In this document: positions 1 to 12,321 of the stretch, piece after piece | Layout of the letters: each line of letters opens with the position of its first letter | Numbering within the stretch: the first letter of the stretch is position 1 | Origin: Styela clava | Lineage: Eukaryota; Chordata; Ascidiacea; Stolidobranchia; Styelidae | Direction of reading: 5' to 3' | Assembly (NCBI RefSeq): GCF_964204865.1 | Contig: NC_135262.1 | Coordinates: 19,211,650-19,275,649, forward strand | Length of the DNA: 64,000 nt | Notes under the pieces: generated by a model | Database searches by the model: none | Told to the model about the DNA's origin: nothing | Seen by the model: the letters and a program-made list of their open reading frames with translations, nothing else | Position numbers and translations under genes: made by a program

Positions 1-143
1 AGGTCTAGTTTGTGTCAAAAAAAATTCGTCACGGTTGAGTGATCACGGACCTTAAAATTGGAAAAATTCGACTCCGATTAAGGGTGATCAGTTTATTACA
101 GGGCATTTGAACTTCTTAATAGACTAGAGGGGTCGGGGGCACA

Positions 144-176
144 GCGCTGGACGAATTTTCGCCATTCGTCCGGCGC
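144..176. repeat. satellite hairpin, unit 1
   Basis: A 13-base inverted repeat with a 7-base loop. The left arm is gcgctggacgaat and the right arm attcgtccggcgc. The single difference from a perfect stem is a G-T pair, which would still pair in RNA. The same hairpin occurs in each unit. Confidence 0.8.
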
Positions 177-1330
177 AACGACCCGGGTCCTCCAACAAAC
201 TTCAAACAAACATCTGCTTCTTAATTTACTAAAAATATTTCAACACATTTCCCCTCGCGGGTAGCGTAGCGACCTCCCCTGGATGGTTAGGCAAGGAAAA
301 GCACTATAGTGCGTCATGCACAGTATAGATCAGAATTCGTTGCACGAAAGACTAGTCCAGAGTATGTTAGGGCAGACCCTACGAGTTACCATTTCCCAGA
401 AAACTGGCGGGCCGATGGGGTTGAAACTTTGCATGTATCGGGGGACACTTACCAAACGAACACAGAAAATTTTTCAGAACGATCGGGCCATAGGAAGTGG
501 GCCAAAACGGTAATTTAGTGGCCCGGAGCTGCTGATTGGTCAATCGGCTGTCCATCAAGTCACGCAAGAGTGGGTTTGGGGTTTAGAGGCCGTTTAGCTC
601 CGTTTCCGGGGCCAGAAAGCGTTTGCCCGAGTATTAGGAATTTATCCAAGTATAATTGGGGGTGGGGGCACCGCCACCGCCCCCTCAATGGTGAGAAAAC
701 GTGTGGAAAGCCACGCCCACTTAGGTAATATGGTTTTTGGGCGAATAGGAGCACTTGGAATCGGTTTTCGGGCAAAGCGATGCATAAATATCGAAGGGAC
801 TAATTAATAGAATATATCACCACCCGAACTTTGGGGATTCCCCGTCCCCGTAACGGTCCAGTGAGTTCGGAATGTTGCGCTTAAGAATTGAGATATTGAG
901 AAAAAAAAATACATAGGTAGGTTGAGAAAGTTTAGTTTAATACTTTTTTCAAGAAATTTTTTTGCTCCCGTGCCTCCGTCACGGTCTAGTGATTTTGGCC
1001 TTTTGCCGGCTTCAGAGAGGTCTTATCAAGAATCTAAAGGCATGGGCATGATCAGAAAAATCATTCCAATCACGTATCAGCAAAAAAAATTTTCTAGTAG
1101 CCTTCAGTAACGGTCCAGTGATTTTCTGCCATATCTCGAGAACGGTAATAGACAGGGGTCTCATATTTGGGTCATACAAGGTAGTTGGAGTAAAGTTTAT
1201 GCCTATAAAATTTCGTCACGGTCGAGTGATCACGGACCTCAAAATTGATAAAAATCGACATCCATCAAGAGTGATCAGTTTATGACGTGTTATTTAACCT
1301 ACTGAATGAACTAAAGTGGCTGGGGGCTAC

Positions 1331-1363
1331 GCGCCGGACGAATTTCCGCCATTCGTCCGGCGC
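1331..1363. repeat. satellite hairpin, unit 2
   Basis: A perfect 13-base stem, gcgccggacgaat against attcgtccggcgc, with loop ttccgcc. This is the consensus form of the satellite hairpin. Confidence 0.85.
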
Positions 1364-2502
1364 AACGACCCTGGTGCATCCAACAAACTCATAATGAAAC
1401 ATACGCTCGTTTATACTAAAATATCTCCCTTACATTTCCCCTCGCGGGTAGCGCAGCGACCGTCCCTGGATGGGATCCCGCCGTCTCTTTCAATGCAGCG
1501 ATAGCTGCCACAAAAACCAGGCACCACGGGCCAGGATGATTAGGTTGTGTATACAGAATAGGGGTACAACAGGGTATGTTACGGAGTTCCGCAAGTGCTA
1601 GAGACTCGCCGGTGGTGTCAAAAGATGGGGGACGATCCCAAACTACTAATTAAAATTTTTCAGCACGATCGGGCCAGAGGAAGTTGGTCAAATAGGGCAT
1701 TTAGTGGCCCAAAATCTAGGATGTGTGACATTGCTATTTCCATGCTGTCAATCAAGTCACGCTAGAGTGATTTTGGGGTTTAGAAGCCGTTTAGCTGCGT
1801 TTCCGGGCCGGGAAACGGTTTGCCCGGGTATTGGGAATTTTTCCAAACATGTTTGGGGGTGGGGGAAGTGCCCCCGCCCCCCCAGTGACGAGAAAACGTG
1901 TAGAAAGCCACGCCCACTTAGGTAATATGGTTTTTGGGCGATTAGGAGCACTTGGAATCGGTTTTCGGGCAAAGTGATGCATAAATATCGAAGGGACTAA
2001 TTAATAGAATATATTACCACCCCAACTTTGGGGATTCCCCTACCACGTAACGGTCCAGTGACTTCGGAACGTTGCGCTTGGGAATTGAGATATTGAGAAA
2101 AAAAAATACATAGGTAGGTTGAGAAAGTTTAGTTTAATACTTTTTTCAAGGAATTTTTTTGCTCCCGTGCCTCCGTCACGGTCTAGTGATTTTGGCCTTT
2201 TGCCGGCTGTTGAGAGTTCCTATCCAGAATCTAAAGGCATGGGCATGATCAGAAAAATTATTCCAATCAGGTATTAGCGGAATTTTTTTTCCCGTAGGCT
2301 TCAGTTACGGTCCAGTAATTTTAGGCCATATCTCGAGAACGGTGATAGATAGGGGTCTCGTATTTGGGTTATAGAAGCTAGTTGGAGTGTAGTTTATGCC
2401 TATAAAATTTCGTCACGGTCGAGTGATCACGGACCTTAAAATTGATAAAAGTAGACTCCCGGTCATACAAACAGTACTGTTTATGTTAGGGGGGGGTAAA
2501 TG

Positions 2503-2537
2503 GCGTCGGTCGGATCATGCCGCGATCCGTCCGACGC
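2503..2537. repeat. satellite hairpin, unit 3, with compensated changes
   Basis: The arms are gcgtcggtcggat and atccgtccgacgc around a 9-base loop. Compared with the consensus, three left-arm bases have changed. Two of them (C-G to T-A and A-T to G-C) are matched on the opposite arm, and one is left mispaired. Flanking sequence to about 2660 is also diverged in this unit. Confidence 0.75.
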
Positions 2538-3700
2538 AACGGATGGCGGCCAGAGCGTCACGGACATACCCGTCATGGTCCCGAACCAACCATTTGTGCG
2601 CCCGCGGCCCCCTCGCGGCTGCCGCAGGCAGACGTCTATTCTGGATGGTCAGGCAACCCGAGAGCACGTAAGTGCGAAAGCACAGTCTGAATCAAAAATC
2701 GTTGCACAGAGTGCAAACTGCTGGTATGAAGTATATTCTCAGAGAGGGTGTGATTCTCAGTTTCCCAGGAAACTGCCGGGCCGATCGGGACGAAACTTGG
2801 CATGTAGGTCGGGGATAGTGTCGTGATAACCCGGAAAATTTTTCAGAACGATCGGGCCCAAGGAAGTGGGTCAAAACGGGCTTTTAGTGGCCCGAGGCCT
2901 CTGATTGGTCAATAAGCTGTCAATCAAGTAACGCTAGAGTGATTTTGGGGTTTAGAAGCCGTTTAGCTCCGTTTTCGGGGCCAAAAAGCGTTTGCCCGAG
3001 TATTGGGAATTTATCCAAGTGATGTTGGGGGTGGGGGCACTGCCACCGCCCCCCCAGTGGTGAGAAAACGTATGTAAAGCCACGCCCACTTGAGTAATAT
3101 GGTTTTAGGGCTGTTAGGAGCACTTGGAATTGGTTTTTGGGCAAAGTGAAGCTTGGATCTCAAAGGGACTAATATATAGAATATTTCACCACCTGAACTT
3201 TGGGAATTCCCCCTCCCAATCGCCCTCCAGTGGCGTAAGAAGGTTGCGCACCTGAAAGTGAAGCTATCGAGAAATAGAATAGATAGGTATGTTGGGAAAA
3301 ATTAGTTTAACACGTTTTTCAAGAAATTATTTTTCTCTTACCCCCCAGTCATGGTCTAGTGATTTTGGCTTATTGCAGGCCTCTGAAAGGACTTATTAAG
3401 AAAGTGAAGGCATGGGCATGTTTAGAAAATTTATTCGAATCTATTTTAAAAGAAATTTTATTTCTCCAGCTCTTCAGTCACGCCCCAGTGATTTTACGCT
3501 ATATCTCGAGAATGGTAGAAGGTAGAGGTGCCATATTTGGGTCATACAAGGTAGTTGAGGTCTAGTTTGTGTCAAAAAAAATTCGTCACGGTTGAGTGAT
3601 CACGGACCTTAAAATTGGAAAAATTCGACTCCGGTTAGGGGTGATTAGTTTATTACAGGGTATTTGAACTTCTTAACGGACTAGAGGTGTCGGGGGCACA

Positions 3701-3733
3701 GCGCCGGACGAATTTTCGTCATTCGTCCGGCGC
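3701..3733. repeat. satellite hairpin, unit 4
   Basis: Perfect 13-base stem gcgccggacgaat / attcgtccggcgc with loop tttcgtc. Confidence 0.85.
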
Positions 3734-4896
3734 AACGACCCGGGACCTCCAACAAACTTCAAACAAACATATGCTTTTTAATTTACTAAAAATATTTCCA
3801 TACATTTCCCCTCGCGGGTAGCGTAGCGACCTTCCCCTGGATGGTAAGGCAACCTGAAAGCACGCAAGTGCGAAAGCACAGTCTGAATCAAAAATCGTTG
3901 CACAGAGTGCAAACTGCTGGTATGAAGTATATTCTCAGAGAGGGTGTGATTCTCAGTTTCCCAGGAAACTGCCGGGCCGATCGGGACGAAACTTGGCATG
4001 TAGGTCGGGGATAGTGTCGTGATAACCCGGAAAATTTTTCAGAACGATCGGGCCAAAGGAAGTGGGTCAAAACGGGCTTTTAGTGGCCCGAGGCTTCTGA
4101 TTGGTCAATAAGCTGTCAATCAAGTAACGCTAGAGTGATTTTGGGGGTTAGAGGCCGTTTAGCTCCGTTTTCGGGGCCAAAAAGCGTTTGCCCGAGTATT
4201 GGGAATTTATCCAAGTGATGTTGGGGGTGGGGGCACTGCCACCGCCCCCCCAGTGGTGAGAAAACGTATGTAAAGCCACGCCCACTTGAGTAATATGGTT
4301 TTTGGGCTATTAGGAGCACTTGGAATTGGTTTTTGGGCAAAATGACGCTTAGATCTCAAAGGGACTAATATGTAGAATATTTCACCACCTGAACTTTGGG
4401 AATTCCCCCTCCCAATCGCCCTCCAGTGGCGTAAGAAGGTTGCGCACCCGAAAGTGAAGCTATCGAGAAATAGAATGGATAGGTATGTTGGGAAAAATTA
4501 GTTTAACGCGTTTTTCAAGAAAATATTTTTCTCTTACCCCCCAGTCATGGTCTAGTGATTTTGGCTTATTGCAGGCCTCTGAAAGGACTTATTAAGAAAG
4601 TAAAGGCATGGGCATGTTCAGAAAATTTATTCGAATCTATTTTGAAAGAAATTTTATTTCACCAGCTCCTCAGTCACGCTCCAGTGATTTTACGCTATAT
4701 CTCGAGAATGGTAGAAGGTAGAGGTGCCATATTTGGGTCATACAAGGTAGTTGAGGTCTAGTTTATGTCAGAAAAAATTCGTCACGGTTGAGTGATCACG
4801 AACCTTAAAATTGGAAAAATTCGACTCCTGTTAGGGGTGATTAGTTTATTACAGGGTATTTGAACTTCTTAACGGACTAGAGGTGTCGGGGGCACA

Positions 4897-4929
4897 GCGC
4901 CGGACGAATTTCCGTCATTCGTCCGGCGC
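4897..4929. repeat. satellite hairpin, unit 5
   Basis: Perfect 13-base stem of the consensus form with loop ttccgtc. Confidence 0.85.
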
Positions 4930-6085
4930 AACGACCCGGGACCTCCAACAAACTTCAAACAAACATATGCTTCTTAATTTACTAAAAATATTTCCATACA
5001 TTTCCCCTCGCGGGTAGCGCAGCGACCTTCCCCTGGATGGTAAGGCAAGTATATAGCAGTTTAGTGCTATAGCACAGTATGGATCAGAATTCGTTGCACG
5101 AAAGGACTGGTATAAAGTATATTTGCTAAGGGCCTACGGGTTACCATTTCGAGAAAAACTGGCGGGCCGATTGGGACAAAATTTGGCATGTAGGTCGGGG
5201 ACAGTGTCGGTATAACGCAGAAAATTTTTGGGAACGATCGGGCCAGAGGAAAAGGGCCAAAACGGGCTTTTAGGGGCTCAAGGCTGTTTATTGGTCAATC
5301 AGCTGTCAATCAAGTCACGTTACAGTGATTTTGGTGTTTAGAGGCCGTTTAGCTTCGTTTCCGGGGCCAGAAAGCGTTTGCCCGAGTATTGGGAATTTAT
5401 ACAAGTACTATTGGGGGTGGGGGCACTGCCACCACCCCCCCAGTGGTGAGAAAACGTGTGAAAAGCCACGCCCACTTAAGCAATAGGGTTTTGGGGCGAT
5501 TAGGAGCACTTGGAATCGGTTTTTGGGCAAATTGATGCATAAATATCGAAGGGACTAATTAATAGAATATATTACCACCCGAACTTTGGGGATTCCCCTT
5601 CCCCGTAACGGTCCAGTGAGTTCGGAATGTTGCGCTTAAGATTTGAGATATTGAGAGAAAAAAATACATAGGTAGGTTGAGAAAAATTAGTTTAATACTT
5701 TTTTCAAGGAATATTTTTCCTCTCATGCCTCCGTCACGGTCTAGTGATTTTGGCCTTTAGCCGGCTTCAGAGAGATCTTATCAAGAATCTGAAGGCATGG
5801 GCATGATCGGAAAAATCATTCGAATCAGTTTTAGGTAGAATTTTTTTTCTCCCACATGTCAGTCACGCTCCAGTGATTTTAGGTCATATCTCGAGAATGG
5901 TAATAGATGGGGATGTAATATTTGGGCCATACAAGGTATATAAAGTGAAGATAATGACAAAAAAATTTCGCCACGGTTGAGTGAACACGGACCCTAAAAT
6001 TGATAGAAATCGATTTCCATTAAGAGTGATCAGTTTATGACGTATTATTTAAACTACTTAATGGACTAAAGTGGCTGGGGGCAGT

Positions 6086-6118
6086 GCGCCGGACGAATTT
6101 CCGCCATTCGTCCGGCGC
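6086..6118. repeat. satellite hairpin, partial unit 6
   Basis: Perfect 13-base stem of the consensus form with loop ttccgcc, about 105 bp before the array ends. Confidence 0.85.
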
Positions 6119-6225
6119 AACGACCCCGGTGCAACCATCAAATTCATTATATAACATCCGCTTTTTTATACTCAAATCTTTTCCTTACATTTCCCTCGCG
6201 GGTAGCGTAGCGACCTTCCCCTGGA

Positions 6226-7122
6226 TCCTGAAATATCGTTGCCTTCGACTCCAACACGTATTCTAGAAAATTACGCATAATTGCACTAAATAGTAGGCTA
6301 CGGTTGAAATGACGTAAAGTCGGGAGGTAGACGACGGCGATTCAGAACGACCAAAGTAGCAATTCTTGCAAGGTATATGGATCGGTTGTCGTAAATAAAA
6401 TGAGAAGTATAGAAAAAATTCTGAATGTAGTTGGATCTGTTTACAAAAGAGCTTATTGTATTTTATCGTTGTTGGGTTTTCTATTTTTGGTAAGTTAATT
6501 TCATATATGTGTATTGGTCGGAAAAACATTAAGACAGGGTTTCAAGTTTGATGAAAAAGAAAAATGACTCTGTATGTATGCATAGCAATGTCATTTTATA
6601 TATCAAATAGGTGATATTTCACTGGCACAGCACAAGCAACAGGGGCAAATTGTAACTACTAACGATTAAGTTTAACAAACTAAAATTCAACGATAGTTTT
6701 AAAATATTTTTTAAGCTAGCGAAGCTTCCAGATCTTAACCTATATCAAATGCCAGACTGTTGGGTTGGACTTAGAGATGAAGACGCATCAAGTGAACGCA
6801 CTCCTGTGTAATCATAGTGTAATTAATTATATCGTTTATATTCATTTGTAAATAACCGATAAACAGCTTGGTCTTGCCGAAAAGGGTGTGGGTGGGATTG
6901 GAAGGTACCCGGTTGATGAAATACATCCCGAACCTTGAGTACACGGAAAAAATATTGCAATATTGACATTTGTTCAGCAGGCAAAATATATAGTTACGAA
7001 CACTAGAGCAGCAGCGTACAAATCCCGCCCACATCGCTTCATCGAACTGTCGAGCCCGCCGCAAACTGATTTTAAGTGGGGTTTTGTTCAAGTATTACCT
7101 GCTTTAGAGCGTGTTGTTATGA
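6226..7122. other. AT-rich stretch without a supported gene
   Basis: Unique-looking AT-rich DNA follows the satellite. Short open frames occur on both strands (for example 6771-7091 minus) but none has a recognisable domain, signal peptide or convincing splice context. A short plus-strand stretch near 6722-6810 reads with Trp, Gly and Leu in a way faintly like a lectin-type fragment, but it stops quickly and I do not call it. Confidence 0.5.
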
Positions 7123-7401
7123 TGGTCTTCGCATTGGCAAATAGCTTACAGCCTTATTACCGATTTAAAGCAAGCTATTTACAATGCAAGATCTTTTCAT
7201 GGTTACAATCCTGGATATACTTCAAACCCAAAATGGCTTGGTTTCCAAGTTGATCCGGGATATCATGGAACTTCGAAACCGCAGTTTTTCCACGTTGCTG
7301 ATTTGTTTGAAGCGGTTGTTACTCCAAGTTATGTTACCCACGGAGAAGAGCTGAATTTTACATGGAATATAAATTTTGCCTTTAGATGTAGGAAGAAGTA
7401 A
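7123..7401 (+). CDS. possible terminal exon, unknown protein
   Basis: An open frame of 92 codons runs from 7123 to a TAA at 7399-7401, with no upstream Met. Its composition looks coding: it is rich in Trp, Tyr, Gly, Pro and His, and contains NPGYTSNPKWLGFQVDPGYH and KPQFFHVADLF. The segment HVADLF resembles the part of sulfatases where HVSDW or HITDW occurs, but that match is too short to name a family. A usable acceptor (tttaaag, then CAAGCT) would start a shorter exon at 7171. No partner exon was found within about 1 kb. It could be the last exon of a gene to the left, a pseudogene fragment, or chance. Confidence 0.3.
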   Translation, partial: WSSHWQIAYSLITDLKQAIYNARSFHGYNPGYTSNPKWLGFQVDPGYHGTSKPQFFHVADLFEAVVTPSYVTHGEELNFTWNINFAFRCRKK

Positions 7402-7761
7402 TTTACTTGTGAGTCACAGGCTGCGCAATTTAACGGGGTGAGCATGGCCAAACACAACAGCAATAAAATAAATCTCCACCTAACCACTAAAATTTGTATA
7501 TATAAAAAGTTTTCAATGATCAATAACTTGTTCAGGACTCATATGAAGAGGTATGCGTAATACCATAAAGTGGATTTCGTTATTTACTCTAATTGCATAT
7601 TTAATTCTCACGCTATCTGACCAACGTTCTTATAAGAAGATTGTTGTTTGTTTATAATCGGCTTCGAAATAGCATTGTGTCTTTATTGTCTATACAGCGA
7701 TTCTCATAGTGTTACAAAAATTAAATTTAGTTATTTCTGTTGCAGTGCTCTACACTTTGAA

Positions 7762-8371
7762 CTAGAGATCTACCGATGTCAATGAAAAGGCTGATACCGA
7801 TATTTGGAATTGTCGACATCAGCGATATTCTAATAACACGTAATTTACATCAATGTAAATACAATTTTGTTGAGTGGTCGAAACGGGACAAAATATTTGT
7901 CTGCGAATAGTATTTACAGTGAACATTATTTCTTCTAAAGCAGCGCTTATCCCAAAAACTTCAAATCCTTTTTTTTATTCAAATGTATCAATGATGTGTC
8001 ACTAGACTCACTTCTATTGGTTTATTAAAATACTTGAACCAAGTGCATCGTAATATGCATTTTATCTTTGTAGGTATGCAAAGATGATTAGCACTCCCAT
8101 TAGGCAAATTATAGCAGACATTTCGTTGTGCACAAGCGCACCACGCAATGAACATCTATGGGCAATCACCCAACCACTATACTAACTGTAATGAATTGAA
8201 TGAGGCAGTAAATGACGCATGCATGTTCCACGCCCACCCACTATAATAACTCATAGTTCAAAGCATACTGGATGAGATCAGAGAGCTGCATATATCGGTT
8301 CATTTTTAAGCCGATATCGAAAAAATGGCCGATACCGATACATTGGTACATTTTTACGTCGGACTCTACTG
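7762..8371. mobile_element. probable hAT-like MITE, degenerate
   Basis: The left end reads ctagagatctaccgatgt and the right end acgtcggactctactg. These are imperfect inverted repeats of the kind tagagatcgaccgat seen in hAT-family MITEs. Both ends carry 'gataccgata' subterminal motifs facing inward. No clean 8-bp target duplication is visible, so the limits are approximate. Confidence 0.45.
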
Positions 8372-11300
8372 TATATCATTATTCGTTATTTTCCTTTGTG
8401 TGTGTGATCGCCGATTATCGTCAAGCAACAGTGGATTGCGTCTGTCTTACTGCATTTGTTATTAGATGTTTCGAGTATAAGTTCAATAATTATCTTGTTC
8501 TTGAAATTATATTGAACGATTGCGCAGATCCAATCCACAGTCGCTTCCATGACCTTTTTCACAAAATTTGGGCGGCAAATCAGAATTCCATTTCCTGAAT
8601 CCCATTAGAAAATTTCGCCATGTAAGCAGTGCCATACAAATGCAAGTTTCGAAATCCTGGCACGAAAAAGTAGCGTTGCAAGTGAGGCTCATTTAGTTGT
8701 CAGTGAGACTTAGTTTTGGCGTTTATATGAGGATTCGAAAGGTGCGTGTTCTCTATGATTGGTCACTTTGTAATGTTAGAATTTGTTAGCTCCTTCAATT
8801 CAGTTATTATAGTGACTGTATTATTCAATATTTTTTATTGTGATTTTTCTCTGCATTCGCTCACATGCATTGTCCTACCTTCAGCGCTACCAAATCGCAC
8901 ACTTGCCATGAAAACCAGACTGACTAGAATCCGATTCAGCAAAGGTATTTCCATGGTAAATATGTGAAATGCGTGTAAACATGTAATTGCACTATTGGGT
9001 CATCCGAAGAAAGATTCGATGACCCAATAAATATTGACTATTCTAACAGATAGGCTATCTATTGTGTGCGCATCCAAATCATAAATATAAGTCACACAAT
9101 TGATAAGATAAAAATCATAAAAGCTCCACTTACCCAGTCAGCTTACATGTGTAATGATCTAATCTAACAGAGTGGAGCTAGATCAATGCCGCAAGACACC
9201 CAAACACACTCTTTGGCTACTGAAATAAAAGTAATTTTCATATTTATTCTGGGAGAGAGGAAAGGGAATAAGATGGCTTAATCATATGGCAAAAAAAAAC
9301 ACAGCCTCTTGTCCGGTTACAAGTCCAGGTCAGGTACGGAAATAGTCAGTTATTTGTTTTCGGATGTATGGACATTCCGCTGTCCAGACTGACATAACGA
9401 CATAGTCTACTAAACCTGGTGAACCTAGTAAATATTTTTAAGTTTCCACAAAATCAAATGCTAAATCACTCACCAAATAAAGTGTAAAAGCATATTTTTA
9501 TGAAACCACACAATACATTATTTCGAGAAGTGAGTATTCGTGATAGTAGATTATTCAGTTCTGGCCATCCCTACCAATAACACTTTTTAATACCAACGAC
9601 TTGCTTAGACAGAGATGTGACATGCCATGCAGCATATTGTTGGATAAACATAACTAAGGTTACAAAATAACTATAACAGAGCAGAAAAGCCTGAAAAGAT
9701 GATTTAAAAGCCCTGCTTTTGCATCTACATTTGCTAAAAAAGCCTTCATAACATTGAAAAATACAGACCCTGAGCTACTCATTTTTAGTATAAATATTCA
9801 AAAACAAAATTTTTATTTTGCTTTGCAGGCTTGCAGCACAAACTCGACAAAATATTCATACACAGGGTTGGTTTTATGCTTTCCCTTTCTTTAAATCTTA
9901 ATACTTCTAACAGAAAACTGCTGTTACAGCCTGTAACCAATTTGAATCACGAGATCCAGAGTTTCGAGGATAAAGAGCCATCTACGGTGTTTAAATGACT
10001 GTCGATAAATTTGTTTGTAACTTTGCAATTCATTGTATTTCTGAGGGGTAATGATAATGTATGAGGTACTGTAAGGGGTCGACAGTATAAAAAAGTTCGA
10101 GAAGCGCTGTTATAGAAGACTATTATTTCAAGGAATCCTTGACAACCTGGAGAAACGTTATTTTTATACAGTTTCACGAACTTATACGATATTTTTAAAA
10201 ATGCTTCTCACTACTGTCACTCCAAGAGATTATTCATTTTTGGGCATTGCCTTTGAATACTTGAAGCTTACCCTTTATTAAGAACTTTTATATATAGTTT
10301 TCTTTTTAATTATTTGCACCGAACTATATATGAACAAGAATGTCATATTATTAAACGATGCGGATACTGCTGTCTTAATTAGCAATAGGTAACTTACTTA
10401 CAAAGAAGCTCAGTATGCTAGGATCAGCAATCACCAAAAAAATTTTTTATGACTTTCAAAATCAAGGATTTAGACAAGGATAGCTTTTTTGTGACGATAG
10501 ATCTATCACATGGTTACCATTATTAAGTTGTATTTTTTTCCCAACCAAATAAACATCTTGAATACTAAACTGCCTTAGCATATATATGTTTAATTTCTGG
10601 ATGACCTGAATTATATTTCTAATTTTCTACAGCTAGAGATATTTTAGACTTTAGGGAAAGTAGAATATAAAAGTTCTACTTACATCAAAGTGTAGATGCA
10701 AACTAAGAATGATATACGCTCCAAATAAATTGCCCACAATATTTTCATCATGAAATGAATGTCTGTATAAAAAATAAAACGACAAGTGTTAAATTTGAGA
10801 ACCAGTGAAGTGAATATTGATAAAAAAGCTACCGCATTGAAAAAATAGAATCCGCAAATAAATTGATTTTAAGATTATGGAGATGAGTAATCGTCAACTA
10901 CTTTTAAACGCAGAGGTTTTCAATCGGGGTTTGCAGTGATCTAGGGTTCCGCAAGTGCCCATTAAAAACCGAGAGTTTATTTTATTGTATGTATTATAAC
11001 TAATGGGTCTGTCACTAATATTGAACTTGCTGCATTAAAGATCATATTGTTTTGTCAGTATTAGGTTTCAAGTCATAAGACACCCATTAATATATATATA
11101 TCATAATATACAACATATTATTGATTGCATTTTTCAGCATATTTTCATTTCAAATTCCAGACTTTTCAGGTTGTTGAAAATTGAAGTGGGAAATTTCTAC
11201 AGAAAAAAGTTGACTAAACAATCTTTAGTAGGCTCGTATTGACTTAAATTTTTATTGCCCGGATTCTATATGCAGTGCACAACCTAATATCATATATCCT

Positions 11301-11449
11301 AAATATGAGTGCAATAACAAAATAATATAAATAAATAATAATAACATAATCTCATTCTACGTAATACCAAGTTCACTTGTCATCTCATAGTCTAATTATG
11401 GATCCCAGTCTTTCTATTCTTGCAAATTTGACAGATTTGAGATGTATTA
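8372..11449. other. AT-rich intergenic DNA
   Basis: About 3 kb with no open frame above ~76 codons that looks coding and no recognisable domain. It holds one short strong palindrome at 8994-9028, and otherwise nothing I can support. Confidence 0.5.
8994..9028. repeat. short palindrome
   Basis: ATTGGGTCATC pairs with GATGACCCAAT. The pairing extends inward through CGAA and TTC(G) with one offset base. It is an isolated strong hairpin in AT-rich DNA, with no gene end next to it that would make it a processing signal. Confidence 0.5.
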
Positions 11450-11503
11450 TCGCTGTTGGGTCACCCAAACCTATTTTTGTTTGATGTTAGCCAAAGGGTC
11501 TAA
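11450..11503. repeat. outlying copy of the 67-bp minisatellite
   Basis: The stretch from 'gctgttgggtca' to 'gggtctaagc' matches one minisatellite unit with a few changes. It lies 0.8 kb left of the main array, with a hAT-like terminus starting at the next base. The array therefore once extended at least this far. Confidence 0.7.
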
Positions 11504-12303
11504 GCCAGTGGTTCTCAAACTTTTTGAGCGCGCCACCGTTTGACCGCCACCGTTACAAACTTCGCGCTCTCCTCCCTTTTGCATTGAAAAAATGCTTTTG
11601 TGATGAGCATGTTGCTTTATATTAAGATGGCGCTGTAAGAGTGTTGGTCTCATAGCGTTATTGCTCTGATTGTTTAGGCATAAAACTTATAGAGTACGAC
11701 TTCGCCATTCACAGTCGTATGTATATTTTATCGACACAATCGCAGATTTAGTTTATCACAAATAATAACGAAACCATTTTAAATATGTATATAGATCATG
11801 AATTGACAGAAAAACCATTAAATAATAATATCTGTTGAAAAAGTCGGCTCTTTTAACAAGTTGCGTAATCTCGACAACTGACTCAAGAGCGTGTGAAGAA
11901 TATGTATTTTTGATTTACCAATATACTTTATATTATTTTCTTTTTACTAAGTTAAATATTCTTTCCGTGACTTTATACCAGATCTTTTTAACGACGATAA
12001 TGAATTCGCATGAGCGCAATACATATCAAAACTTAATATAATTGGGCGGTTGATCTCGCATTATTATGTCCGCGGATTGGAGTGGTATTTTAGATCGGTA
12101 ATGAGTTTATTTTGTCATGAGTCGCCGCAAAGGCGAGTTACCTTGAACACAAATGTAGTAAAATAGAGATTAATAGATTGAAAATTTGGGGGCAGAAAAA
12201 TTTATTATTAGAAAAAGCCGGCATTTTGAACAAACGCGATCGTTTCAGAAGAAGTTGCATGAAAATTTTCGATGCCATCTTGTGTCCTCTCGCGCCCCCC
12301 CTG
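11504..12303. mobile_element. probable hAT-like insertion inside the minisatellite
   Basis: Begins with CAGTGGTTCTCAAAC at 11504, a classic hAT terminus, directly after a minisatellite copy. The right side ends in 'ctctcgcgccccccctg', which in reverse matches the subterminal sequence common in this family, just before minisatellite resumes. The extreme right terminus is not intact and no target duplication is clear. The interior has no transposase frame, so it is non-autonomous or decayed. Confidence 0.5.
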
Positions 12304-12321
12304 ATAGCATTTATTCATTTC

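Larger units (their letters stand above)
1..6225. repeat. tandem satellite array, ~1.19 kb unit
   Basis: Five full units and a partial sixth run head to tail. Recurring landmarks (the 'gtcacggttgagtgatcacgg' box following a TTTATG/TTTGTG stretch) fall near 1, 1191, 2388, 3556, 4751 and 5947, giving spacings of 1168-1197 bp. Every unit repeats the same order: a box with 'gagtgatcacgg', a GC-rich hairpin, a 'cccctcgcggg' segment, a block with a run of C or G ('gggggtgggggcac'), then several 'acggtc(c/t)agtga' boxes. Short open frames inside units recur from unit to unit and look like shadows of repetition, not genes. The array ends abruptly at about 6225, after 'cttcccctggat'. The left edge is outside the window. 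Confidence 0.9.

Noticed and set aside
2692..4070. Nearly identical 60-codon frames on the minus strand at 2692-2874 and 3888-4070 as a duplicated gene.
   Set aside because: They are simply the same place in two satellite units; neighbouring units carry stops there, and there is no domain.
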